The notes below the pieces were generated by a model. It saw only the letters and a list, made by a program, of their open reading frames with translations. It was not told the origin of the DNA and did not search any database. Below, in pieces: positions 27,357-37,000 of a stretch of 64,000 nucleotides of DNA (positions are counted from its first letter, which is position 1; the number at the start of each line of letters is the position of its first letter). The stretch covers positions 1 through 64,000 of the forward strand of contig CAZCNY010000008.1 in NCBI GenBank assembly GCA_964500675.1, read 5' to 3'. This stretch comes from CAMLJR01 sp964500675. Lineage in GTDB: Bacteria; Pseudomonadota; Gammaproteobacteria; Pseudomonadales; CAMLJR01. The position numbers were made by a program, and so were the translations under genes.

Positions 27357-27791
27357 TTAACCGCGATCAAAAAAAAGTGCGGGACTAATTTTGAATCGCC
27401 GAGATAGCGCTTCAATATGTTCTTTATTCAATTGCCGACTTCCGCTGAGGATCATCGACACCATGCTTTTTCCGCCAATCTCTTCTTGAAAGTCAGTTGT
27501 GTTGAGATGGTGTTGGTCCATCAAGGCACGCAATACCGCAACGCCGGTATTAAGCGCAGCGTTTCGCGAATTGAATTCGATAAACTCGTCGGCATTGTTT
27601 TCCCAGCGATCAATAGAGGCAGACAGAACCTCGATCAAGGGACGGTACTCATCATAGCTTTCGATCAACTCATCCATCAGCGCCAGTGCCTGAGCATAAT
27701 CGTCTTCGTCGCGTATGTGGCTAATGAAGCCAGCTTCCGCGAACAAGGATTTCGCTTTGTCTTTAACCAACGCAAAATTTGCGATGTTCAT
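27357..27791 (-). CDS. higA: HigA-type antitoxin
   Basis: The 144-residue product has an acidic helical N-terminal half (DEDDYAQALALMDELIESYD) and a C-terminal helix-turn-helix (HHLNTTDFQEEIGGKSMVSM, then LSGSRQLNKEHIEALSRRF), the long-form HigA architecture. It overlaps the toxin gene by 4 nt and is second in the operon, the reversed toxin-first order typical of HigBA. Its helix-turn-helix probably binds the two palindromes upstream of higB. Confidence 0.88.
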   Translation of the reverse strand: MNIANFALVKDKAKSLFAEAGFISHIRDEDDYAQALALMDELIESYDEYRPLIEVLSASIDRWENNADEFIEFNSRNAALNTGVAVLRALMDQHHLNTTDFQEEIGGKSMVSMILSGSRQLNKEHIEALSRRFKISPALFFDRG

Positions 27792-28102
27792 CTGTCCGCC
27801 TCCTTTGCATACCGTTTGCAGAGCTTGTCGTACTCTGCGTGAGAAACGATATGCCTTACATAAATACGATTGTCTCGAAACTCAATGAATCCCAAGAGCC
27901 GTAAATTATTACCGCCTATATTGATAACCCACCACTTGTCCTTGTATTTGAAATTGTCCAAGCTGGGAAATGCGGCGCGCAATTCATCAGGTGTATTAAA
28001 CGTTCCCGAGCGCAACGTCTTGTAGACTGCATCCAGTGCAGCAGCATCGTTGGGAAATGCCTTTGCCGCATCACTAAAGGGTTTTCGGGAAATGACATGC
28101 AC
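27788..28102 (-). CDS. higB: HigB-type mRNA interferase toxin
   Basis: From GTG 28102 the product is 104 residues: VHVISRKPFSDAAKAFPNDA, then FPSLDNFKYKDKWWVINIGG, NNLRLLGFIEF and IYVRHIVSHAEYDKL. This is the HigB branch of the RelE fold, which cleaves mRNA on the ribosome. An in-frame GTG at 28123 would add seven residues but lies inside the first operator palindrome. GAGG is well placed before 28102, which also gives the usual family N-terminus. The catalytic basic and histidine residues near the C-terminus appear intact. Confidence 0.87.
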   Translation of the reverse strand: MHVISRKPFSDAAKAFPNDAAALDAVYKTLRSGTFNTPDELRAAFPSLDNFKYKDKWWVINIGGNNLRLLGFIEFRDNRIYVRHIVSHAEYDKLCKRYAKEADR

Positions 28103-28117
28103 TTGGCAGCCTCGCTT

Positions 28118-28170
28118 GTTCACTATTGGTGAACTTTAGCATGCCGTAAGACAGTTCACAACTAGTGAAC
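28118..28170. promoter_or_regulatory. two palindromic operators upstream of higBA
   Basis: GTTCAC-5-GTGAAC occurs at 28118-28134 and again at 28154-28170, with centres 36 bp apart. Both 17-bp palindromes are perfect in their arms. Such paired sites are expected for a HigA/HigB autorepressor. The remaining 225 bp up to the next gene show nothing else recognisable. Confidence 0.8.
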
Positions 28171-28395
28171 TAAGGGGGGGTTGCAAAGCCAGCAGTTTTT
28201 GGAAAATAGTTGAATTAAATTGTTAAAAATCAGTTGGTTAGTGGGTGGCGTAGGATTTTGTCATTTATTCTGAGAATTTCAGAAACGAGATTCTCAAAAT
28301 AGATGGAAAAACCCTTTAAAATTAAAGGTGCGAAAATCATTTAATATGAGAACCTACAGTGGCATTTCGCCACAATCTGATGTGTAGTGCACCAT

Positions 28396-28791
28396 ATGTC
28401 GACGAGTCGTTCCATTCGCTTGGATGCTGAGCTGATCGAAGCCGCCGAAGTACAAGGCAAGGCGTTGCATCGTTCGGCGCCGAGCCAAATCGAATTCTGG
28501 GCTTCGATCGGCCGGCGTCTCGCCCCCGTTTTATCGCACAAGGATTTGCTCGCAATCGGCCAGGGTTTGGCGCACATTCGCGTGGAAACCGAGCCTTCAC
28601 CGCGTATCGATCCCGATCTCGTTTTCGCCGTGGTGGCGCAACAGCAAAAAGAGAGTTTTGTCAGCGCGGCGACCAATCCCGCACAATTTCAATTCGAAGC
28701 CAGTCAAACGCCGGGCTACATCGATAGAGTCGATATCGATGGCAACCGCGTCGCCGGCAAAATAATCGACGGTCAGTTCGTGCCGCAATGA
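28396..28791 (+). CDS. ParD-like antitoxin (copy 2)
   Basis: The product (131 residues from ATG 28396) starts MSTSRSIRLDAELIEAAEVQ and carries HRSAPSQIEFWASIGRRLAP and SHKDLLAIGQGLAHI, closely matching copy 1 at 25196-25591. A GTG at 28387 would add three residues only. It overlaps the downstream kinase gene by 4 nt (ATGA). It is in the opposite orientation to copy 1, so the two pairs bracket the primase-helicase remnant and HigBA. Sequence divergence between the copies argues against a very recent duplication. Confidence 0.85.
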   Translation: MSTSRSIRLDAELIEAAEVQGKALHRSAPSQIEFWASIGRRLAPVLSHKDLLAIGQGLAHIRVETEPSPRIDPDLVFAVVAQQQKESFVSAATNPAQFQFEASQTPGYIDRVDIDGNRVAGKIIDGQFVPQ

Positions 28792-29369
28792 TCCAGCGTC
28801 CGCAGCTCTGGATGCTGGTTGGCGGTAACGGCTCGGGCAAGACCACTTTCTACTCGAAATTTCTTCAGCCTTACGGTATTCATTTCATCAATGCGGATTT
28901 GATCGCGAAAGAGCTCGCGCCTTTACGACCGGAAATGGTTTCGTACGAAGCCGCGCAAATTGCCAAGCAAATTCGTCTCGATTTTTTGCACGAAAAAATT
29001 TCGTTTTGTTTCGAAACCGTTTTTTCGCATTCATCGAAATTGGAATTCGTGCAGCAGGCACGCACGATAGGTTACGAAATTATCATGGTATTTATTCACC
29101 TCGACGATGTGCAGCTCAACATCGCGCGTATTACACAGTGCGTTGCCGAAGGTGGACATCATGTACCGGAGGATAAAGTGGCAAGTTGTCTGCGGCGCTT
29201 GGTGAAAAATGTAAAAGCCGCTACTCCCTCTGTCGATCGTCTCGTCGTACTGGATAACAGTCATCGCGACAACGCGTTCAATCGACAACTCGAATACATG
29301 AACGGCGAACTGAATTTTCAAACCGAAAACCTCAAATCATGGGCGGTTGAGTTCATGGCGCGCAGTTGA
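28788..29369 (+). CDS. zeta-toxin-like P-loop kinase (copy 2)
   Basis: This is a 193-residue paralogue of 24618-25199, with Walker A VGGNGSGKTT at 11-20, FINADLIAKEL, ISFCFETVFSHSSKLEFVQQ, GYEIIMVFIHL and an RLVVLDNSH segment. The same length and conserved motifs suggest both copies were functional when they diverged. Antitoxin-first order and a 4-nt overlap match copy 1. The scar of a type I restriction-modification locus follows 42 bp after the stop. Confidence 0.85.
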   Translation: MIQRPQLWMLVGGNGSGKTTFYSKFLQPYGIHFINADLIAKELAPLRPEMVSYEAAQIAKQIRLDFLHEKISFCFETVFSHSSKLEFVQQARTIGYEIIMVFIHLDDVQLNIARITQCVAEGGHHVPEDKVASCLRRLVKNVKAATPSVDRLVVLDNSHRDNAFNRQLEYMNGELNFQTENLKSWAVEFMARS

Positions 29370-29411
29370 GTTTGAGCAATTTCACAGGCACTCCAAAAAG
29401 TAGAGAAAAAA

Positions 29412-29480
29412 GTGAGCGCCAAAATCAGTCAGGATCAAATCAATAAAGCATTATGGGCCGCGTGCGACACATTTCGCGGC
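29412..29480 (+). pseudogene. hsdM: 5' stub of hsdM, type I DNA methyltransferase
   Basis: From GTG 29412 the frame reads VSAKISQDQINKALWAACDT then FRG, which matches the conserved N-terminus of HsdM methyltransferases. After FRG the family sequence stops abruptly, and the frame closes about 20 codons later. Everything else of hsdM, hsdS and hsdR is absent. A deletion appears to have joined this start to the end of a YgjP-like peptidase gene. Confidence 0.6.
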
Positions 29481-29788
29481 TCGACCGAGGGCGCGATCCG
29501 GCAAAAATCAAAGAAGCGCTTTTGCCGCAAACTCTGTGGGTAAAGGAAGCACCGGAAATGCGTGCGCAGACTATGAAAACGCAATGGGGAAGTTGCACGC
29601 CGCACAGTCGGTTGACGATGAATTCGCAATTGGTCAAAGCGCCGCGCGAATGTATCGATTATGTGTTGCTGCACGAGCTTTGTCATATCGCCGAACACAA
29701 TCACAGCCAAAGATTGTATCGTCGCTTAGCGCGAGTCTTGCCGAATTGGGAAACCTCAAAGCCAAATTGGATGGGATGGCGGAATTAA
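29453..29788 (+). pseudogene. YgjP-like (DUF45) metallopeptidase, N-terminally truncated
   Basis: The recognisable part starts near 29523 (LWVKEAPEM). It continues MKTQWGSCTPHSRLTMNSQL, the zinc motif HELCHIAEHNHS (HExxH plus a downstream His) and RRLARVLPNWE. Intact members are about 230 residues, so roughly the first half is missing. The upstream 23 codons of this open frame overlap the HsdM stub in another frame and are not family sequence. YgjP-like peptidase genes commonly sit beside hsdR in type I restriction loci, which fits the neighbouring hsdM stub. The active-site motif remains, but a folded product is doubtful. Confidence 0.7.
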
Positions 29789-30172
29789 TTCTTGCTCGAT
29801 GATACACGTAATGCGCCGAGTTAAACGCGCTTGCATTGCCGGTTGATTTTCAAATTTAATCAAGCTGTGGTATGAGGGAAATTGATCTAATCGTGTATAA
29901 CAAAATCAGCGCTTATTAAAAAACTAAAGGCAGAAATGCGCATGTCGTGCTAGGGTTAATTGGCACAATTGAAGAAGAAAAATGATTGGCCGGAGTCATG
30001 TTGGCTCAAGATGGCGCAGCGTAAAAAACTTGCCGCTGCCGAGAAGCGCTTAAGCCCGTTCCAGGCAATATGGCACTCTGCAAAGCATATCGTCTACCCG
30101 CCAATTTTTATAATTTCGCGGATGCGATAATCAAAGCAAACGTTAAAGTCGACGATTGACCCAGGAGATAGT
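29789..30172. other. no recognisable gene
   Basis: This AT-rich stretch holds no supported gene. An open frame without a good start, roughly 29958-30130, encodes a basic sequence (AQLKKKNDWPESCW type) that I do not recognise. CCAGGAGATA at 30161-30170 is the ribosome site of the following sulfotransferase. Confidence 0.5.
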
Positions 30173-31012
30173 GTGGATAGGACGTTTCATTTCATCACTG
30201 GCCTTCCTCGTTCCGGCTCGACGCTACTTGCCGCGTTGTTGCGCCAAAATCCGCGTTTCGAAGCGGGTATGACCAGCCCAGTCGGTTCTCTGTTTACAGG
30301 AATGCTCGGGCAATTCAGCGCGGGCAGCGAATTCGGTCCTGTCGTTGATCAAGATACGCGCCGACGTTTGCTGCGCGGCGTGTTCGACGCATTTTATGCA
30401 CCGTCCGATAAACCGGTAATCTTCGATACTAACCGCATGTGGGCGGCAAAAATGCCGGCGTTAATGGATTTATTTCCATCGACCCGCGTCATCGCCTGCG
30501 TGCGTAATGTGGCGTGGGTGATGGACAGCATCGAGCGCCTTTATCGCAACAACCCCTACGAGCAAACCAAATTATTCGTCGATGAAAGCGAGCGCAACTC
30601 CGTCTATAGCCGCATCGAGACACTGGCACAGCGCAATCGGTTGGTGGGTTTCGCGTGGTCCGCATTAAAGGAAGCCTATTACGGCGATCAGGCGCAATCG
30701 CTGCTGGTCGTCGATTACATGTTGCTCGCGCAATCGCCCGAGCGCGTTCTGAAATTGATTTACGAATTTCTCGGCGAGAGCTGGTTCGACGGTCACCATT
30801 TCGATCGCGTCGAGTACGACGCCCCTGCCTTCGATGAAGCACTCGGCGTGAGCGGGTTGCACCGCGTGCGCAATCGTGTCGATTTGCAGTCTCGCCGAAC
30901 GCTCTTACCCCCGGATCTTTTCGAGCAGTACTCGAAATTGTCGTTTTGGGAGGAAGGTACCGGCAGTGCCGCGCACGTTATCCGCGCAAAATCTGAAAAA
31001 CTCAGCTCTTAA
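30173..31012 (+). CDS. sulfotransferase-family protein
   Basis: The 279-residue product has the PAPS-binding 5'-phosphosulfate loop GLPRSGSTLLAALL (residues 10-23) and the 3'-phosphate region RVIACVRNVAWVMDS. The family transfers sulfate from PAPS to hydroxyl groups of carbohydrates or tyrosines in the cytoplasm. It starts at GTG 30173 with AGGAGA 5 nt upstream. It ends 28 bp before the giant surface protein, so the two are probably co-transcribed. Sulfation of that protein, or of a glycan on it, is an inference from adjacency. No PAPS-synthesis genes are in the window. Confidence 0.87.
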   Translation: MDRTFHFITGLPRSGSTLLAALLRQNPRFEAGMTSPVGSLFTGMLGQFSAGSEFGPVVDQDTRRRLLRGVFDAFYAPSDKPVIFDTNRMWAAKMPALMDLFPSTRVIACVRNVAWVMDSIERLYRNNPYEQTKLFVDESERNSVYSRIETLAQRNRLVGFAWSALKEAYYGDQAQSLLVVDYMLLAQSPERVLKLIYEFLGESWFDGHHFDRVEYDAPAFDEALGVSGLHRVRNRVDLQSRRTLLPPDLFEQYSKLSFWEEGTGSAAHVIRAKSEKLSS

Positions 31013-31040
31013 CTCATTCAGCTCAGCCGAGGCTTACCTC

Positions 31041-34000
31041 ATGGCATGGTGGAAACGCAGCAAACGCAAACAACCGAGGACTGCCTGGAAAGCGCCGGCG
31101 CGCCAACCCGGGATCATGGCATTGGAACCGCGTATGATGTTCGACGGTGCCGCTGTGGCTACAGCGCTGCAGGCGCACCCGGCGCCGGATGCCGCGCATA
31201 CTGTCGATGCGGCGCAGCCGGCTCCTGTGCCGGAGGCCCATATCGGTCTGGCCGGTCGCGATGTCGTCGCCGGCGAGGGCGCGGCGCCGCAGCGGAATGT
31301 CGTATTCGTCGACGCGCGTGTCGAGGATTCGGCGGCGCTGCTGAAGGATATCGCCCCCGGAACCGAGGTAGTTTATCTGCAGCGCAACGCCGACGGTTTG
31401 CAGCAGATGGCGAACTATCTGTCTCAACATCCAGGCGCGGATTCGGTACAGATTATCGCGCACGGTGAAAGCGGCGATCTGTGGCTCGGCAGCACGTATC
31501 TTTCCGCCGACAATGCCGGTTCGTATGCCGCTACGCTGGCACAAATCGGCAGCGGGCTTAAAGCGGACGGCGACATTCTGATTTATGCCTGCAATACCGC
31601 GCAGGACGCACGCGGCGTGGCCTTCGTCGAATCCATCGCTCAGCTCACCGGCCACAACGTTGCAGCGTCCAACGATCGTACGGGTGTCGACGGCGACTGG
31701 AATCTTGAGATCGCGACGGGCGATATCACGGCCGCTCCCGTGTTGTCGGCGGCCTCCGAAGCGGCTTATCAGCACGATCTGGCGACAATCACCGTCACCA
31801 ACAACGCCGACAGCGGCGCTGGCTCGCTGCGCAACGCGATTGCCTCGGCCTCGAGCGGTGACATCATCACTTTTAATGCCGGCATGACGATTACGTTGAC
31901 CACTGGCCAGCTTACTATCAACAAAAATCTCACTATCGAAGGCGATCTTAACGGTGATTTCACGCCCGACGTCACGATTGACGCGAACTACAACAGCCGG
32001 GTACTGAACATTACCGGGGGCACCGTTACGCTGGATGGATTGACGATCCAGCACGGTTTGGTGTCAGGAAGTGGTGGGCATGCGGGTTACGCGGGTCTTA
32101 AGCCGGCGACGCAACCTGGCCAAGCCGGTGCCAGTGCGCTTGGGGCAGGTGTCTATATCGGCGCCGCGACGGTGACGATGACGCACGATGTCATTACTGG
32201 CAATCGCGCATCCGGCGGCGGTGGTGGATCCGCCGGGTATGATGGCTTCGGATATGGCGGCGGCGGCGGCGGCGGCTATTCCGGCAAGGGAGGCGGTCAA
32301 GGCGGTGCAACGTATTTTTATTATAGCAGCAGTATGCGGACCTATTCTGGAGCCAGTGCCAGCGGTGGAGTGGGCGGCAAAGGTGGAGTGGGATCTCATA
32401 CGGCGGCTGGCGGCAATATAGTCGGTCAAGGTGGCTCTACCACCGGTGGCGCCGGTGGGCATTACGGCACGCCTTTCGGCCCGGGTGGCGCGGGTGGTGC
32501 TGCAGGGAGTATTGGCGGTGGCGGTGGTGGTATGGGCTATGGCGCAAGTGCAGGTGGTATGGGCGGTACTGCAGTAGCGGGGGTCTATATCAAGGCTGGC
32601 GGAACCGTCTACATGGCATCTACCACCCTATCGAACAACGCGGGCGCTGGCGGCGGCGGCGGCGGTACTGCCTACGCCAACTTCAGCTATGGTGGTTTTT
32701 CATTTACCCCGAATGGTTCGGGAGGGGTGGGCGGAGACGGCATCGGCGCTATCCAAGTCAGAGGAACCCTGCACTATCAGAACTCCACGACGACATTCAG
32801 CAGCAACGCCGCAGCTGGTGGTGGTGGTGGAACCGGTGGCAACGGTGTGAGCAGCCCTGTCGTCGCCGCGTCAGGTACGGGGACAACGGACCTCATTAAC
32901 TCAGGCGGTACCGTCGATTCAGCTTGGGCGCCGGTGGTTCCGCCCTCCATCACCAGCGCTACTTACGATGCCAGTACCGGCACGCTTGTTGTCACCGGCG
33001 CCGACATGGTCACCGGCGACACGATTGACGTGACCAAGCTGTCGCTGGCTGGTCAGGGTGGTTCATACGCGCTGACCAGCGCCAACGTCACTGCGGCCAG
33101 TGCCACTTCGTTCACTGTGACACTCAACGCGGCGGATCAGCTGAATATCAACGGTATTCTCGACAAAAATGGCACTTCGGCAGTCGATACCACGACGTTT
33201 AATCTGGCCGCTGCCGCGAGTTGGGATGCATCGAGAACGACCAGTGCCGATCTGACCGGCAATGGCATTACGGTCAGCAATGTCGCGGCGCCCACGATTA
33301 CCTCGGCCACCTATGACAGCAGCACTCACGTATTGACGGTGACCGGCACCGGTCTGGTTAAAACCATCGGCGCCACCAATGACATTACCGTCAACAAGCT
33401 GACATTTACCGGCGAGGGTGGATCAACGTACACGCTGTCCACGTCCGCCAATGTCGAACTCACCAGTGGCACCAGTTTCAGCGTCACACTCTCAGGTGCC
33501 GATATCACCGGTGTGGAGGCCCTGCTGAACAAGAACGGGACCTCGTCGACCAGCGGCACCACCTACAACCTCGCTGCTGCTGATGACTGGAACAGCGTCA
33601 TCACGGGCGGCAACATTGCTGACCTGACAGGCAATGGCATTGCAGTGTCTAATGCCTCACCGATTGTCACCAGCGCCACTTACGATGCCAGCACCGGCAC
33701 GCTTGTCGTTACCGGTGCCAACATGGTCACCGGCGACACGATTGACGTGACCAAGCTGTCGCTGGCTGGTCAGGGTGGTTCATACGCGCTGACCAGCGCC
33801 AACGTCACTGCGGCCAGTGCCACTTCGTTCACTGTGACACTCAACGCGGCGGATCAGCTGAATATCAACGGTATTCTCGACAAAAATGGCACTTCGGCAG
33901 TCGATACCACGACGTTTAATCTGGCCGCTGCCGCGAGTTGGGATGCATCGAGAACGACCAGTGCCGATCTGACCGGCAATGGCATTACGGTCAGCAATGT

Positions 34001-37000
34001 CGCGGCGCCCACGATTACCTCGGCCACCTATGACAGCAGCACTCACGTATTGACGGTGACCGGCACCGGTCTGGTTAAAACCATCGGCGCCACCAATGAC
34101 ATTACCGTCAACAAGCTCACGCTCACGGGCGAAGGTGGTGCAACTTATACCCTGACCAGCGGCAATGTCGAAGTAACCAGTGCTACTTCGTTTTCCGTCA
34201 CGCTGAACGGGACAGACCAGGTGGGCGTGGCCGCACTTTTCAACAAGAACGGGACCTCGTCGACCAGCGCCACGACGTATAACCTCGCTGCTGCCGACGA
34301 CTGGAACAGCGTTATCACGGGTGGCAACATTGCTGACCTGACGGGTAACGGCGTTACCGTTTCGAACGTACCGGTACCCACCATTACCAGCGCGACGTAT
34401 GACGAATCGACCGGCGTGGTCGTCGTCACGGGTACGGGCCTCCTGTCGGCCAGCGGCAGCAACAACGACATCGTCGCCAATAAACTCACGCTCACAGGCG
34501 AGGGCGGCTCGACGTACACGCTGACCGACACGAGCAATGTCGATATCACCAGCGGCACGAGTTTCACGCTCACGCTCAGTGCGACCGATAAGGCAGGCAT
34601 CAACGCCATCTTCAACAAGAACGGCACCAGCTCGACGGGCGGCACCACCTACAACCTGGCGGCAGCGGAAGATTGGAATGCGGGTGCAGACGCGGCAGTC
34701 GTCATCGCCGATCTCACTGGCAACGGCATAACGGTCAGCAACGTCGCCGTGCCTGCGATCACCAGCGCGACGTATGACGTCTCGACCGGCGCGGTGGTGG
34801 TGACCGGCAGCGGATTCCTGTCGCTCAACGGCGCGACCAACGACATCGTCGCCAACAAGTTCACCTTCACCGGCGAAGGTGGCAGCACCTACACCTTGAC
34901 CGACACCAGCAACGTTGAGATCACCTCCGGCACCAGCTTCACGCTCAGCCTGAGCGCCACCGATAAGGCCGGGATCAACGCCATCTTCAACAAGAATGGC
35001 ACCGGCTCTACCGGCGGCACGACCTACAACCTGGCAGCGGCGGAAGATTGGAACGCCGGTGCGGACCCGGCGGTGGTCATCGCCGATACCACGGGTAACG
35101 GCGTCACGGTCAGCAACGTCGCGGTGCCGACCATCACCAGCGCCACCTACGATGCTTCGACCGGCGCGGTGGTGGTCACCGGCACCGGCTTTCTGTCGCT
35201 CAATGGCGCGAACAACGACATCGTCGCCAACAAGCTCACGCTCACCGGCCAAGGCGGCGCGACGTATACGCTGACCGACACCAGCAATGTCGACATCACC
35301 TCCAGCACCAGTTTCACGCTCACGCTGAGTGCCACCGACAAGGCCGGCGTCAACGCCATTCTCAACAAGAACGGCACCAGCTCCACCGATGCCACCACTT
35401 ATAACCTGTCCGCTGCCGAGGACTGGGATGCGGGCGCCGATGCGGCGATCGTGATCGCCGATCTCACTGGCAATGGCGTGACGGAGAGCAACTTCAATGC
35501 GGCGCCGACGCTCGGCAACCTCAACGGCGACAGCACGGCCTGGGCTGGTGTCGGCAACACGGTGGATCTCGACGTCGGCGGCAACGCCACGCCCAACGAT
35601 TCGGAATTCGCTGCACTCAACGGCGGCAACGGCGACTGGGCCGGCGGCAGCGTGAGCGTGCAGCGTGCCGGCACGGCGGTGTCTTCCGACGCCTTCGGCT
35701 TCGATACCGCTGGTGCGTCGTTCACGGTCAGCGGCAGCAACCTGCAGTCCGGCGGGCAGACCTTCGCCACCTTCACCAACAACGGCGGCGTGCTGACGAT
35801 CAGCTTCACCAGCAGCGGTACGGCAGCCACCACCGCCCTGGTGCAGGATGTCGCCCGGCACGTGAGCTATCGCAACGACACCCCGGCGGGGGACGCCACC
35901 GTGCGTTTCAGCCTGAGCGATGGCAATAGCGCCACCACCGCCGACGTGACGGTGAGCAGCGACACCATCTACGTCACCAACGCGACGGACACGGCCACCA
36001 TCAACGGCAGCGACGGCACCAGCCTGAGCGAAGCGGTGGCCATCGCCGCCGCCGACAGTACCGGCACCCAGACCATCGTCTTCGCCAGTTCGCTGGCCGG
36101 GCAGACGATCACGCTGGCTGGCAACCTCGCCATCAACGAGAGTCTGAATTTTGATTCCGATTCTGCGAGCGGCCTCACTGTGTCCGGCAGCACCATCACC
36201 CTGGGCGGCGGCACCACGCAGACCTGGAGCGATGGCAGCACGCACAGCGCCGCGCTCAGCAGCACCGTCGCGGGCAGCGGCGGCCTTGCAAAGACCGGCG
36301 CCGGCACGCTGACGTTGGGCTCCGCTTCCAATAACGCCGGCTGGTCCGGCGGCATGTCGGTCACCGGCGGCACGCTCGTGGCGCAAGACGGCACGCGTCT
36401 GTCCAGCGGCACGCTGACGCTCGATGGCGGCACCCTATCGATGACGGTCGTCGGCACGGCCGGCACCAGCACCACGGTGAGCAACGCCGTCACCATCGGC
36501 AGCGGCGGCGGTACGTTCAATATCGGCGGTGGCGGCGGCGCTAATATCGCCAACTTCAGCGGCGTCTTCTCCGGCAGCGGCGCCCTGACCAAGAACGGCG
36601 CTGCGATCCTGCAGTTGAGCGGCAGCAACAACGCCAGCTTCAGCGGCAGCACGACGATTTCGGCTGGTACTCTGCGCATCGCTGGCGCCAGCAACCTCGG
36701 CAGCGGAACCATCACGCTCAACGGTGCCACGCTGGCCGACACCAACGCCAGCACCGATACCGTCGCCAACGCCTTCGTGATCGGCGGCAGCGGTGCCACT
36801 TTCAGCAAGGCCGCCGGCACGCTGGCGCTGACCGGCACCCTCAGCGGCAGCGGCTCCATCACCAATTCCGGCGTTGGCGCGTTCAACCAAACGGGCGGCG
36901 GTACGCTGACGCTCGATGGCGCCACCATCACCCGCGCCGCGAGCGCCGGAGCGGTGACCTTGAGCAGCAACATCGCCATCGGCAGTGGTGGCGTCACCAT

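Noticed and set aside
30876..31040. N-terminal extension of the giant surface protein
   Set aside because: The extra 55 codons overlap the sulfotransferase gene in another frame, while ATG 31041 has a ribosome site and leads directly into the conserved LEPR motif region.
33780..36386. An 868-codon open frame on the minus strand, antisense to the giant surface gene
   Set aside because: It arises from the GC-rich repetitive codon pattern of the plus-strand repeats. Its product repeats with the same period, is compositionally extreme (Arg/Gly/Asp/Ala) and resembles no protein, and there is no ribosome site.
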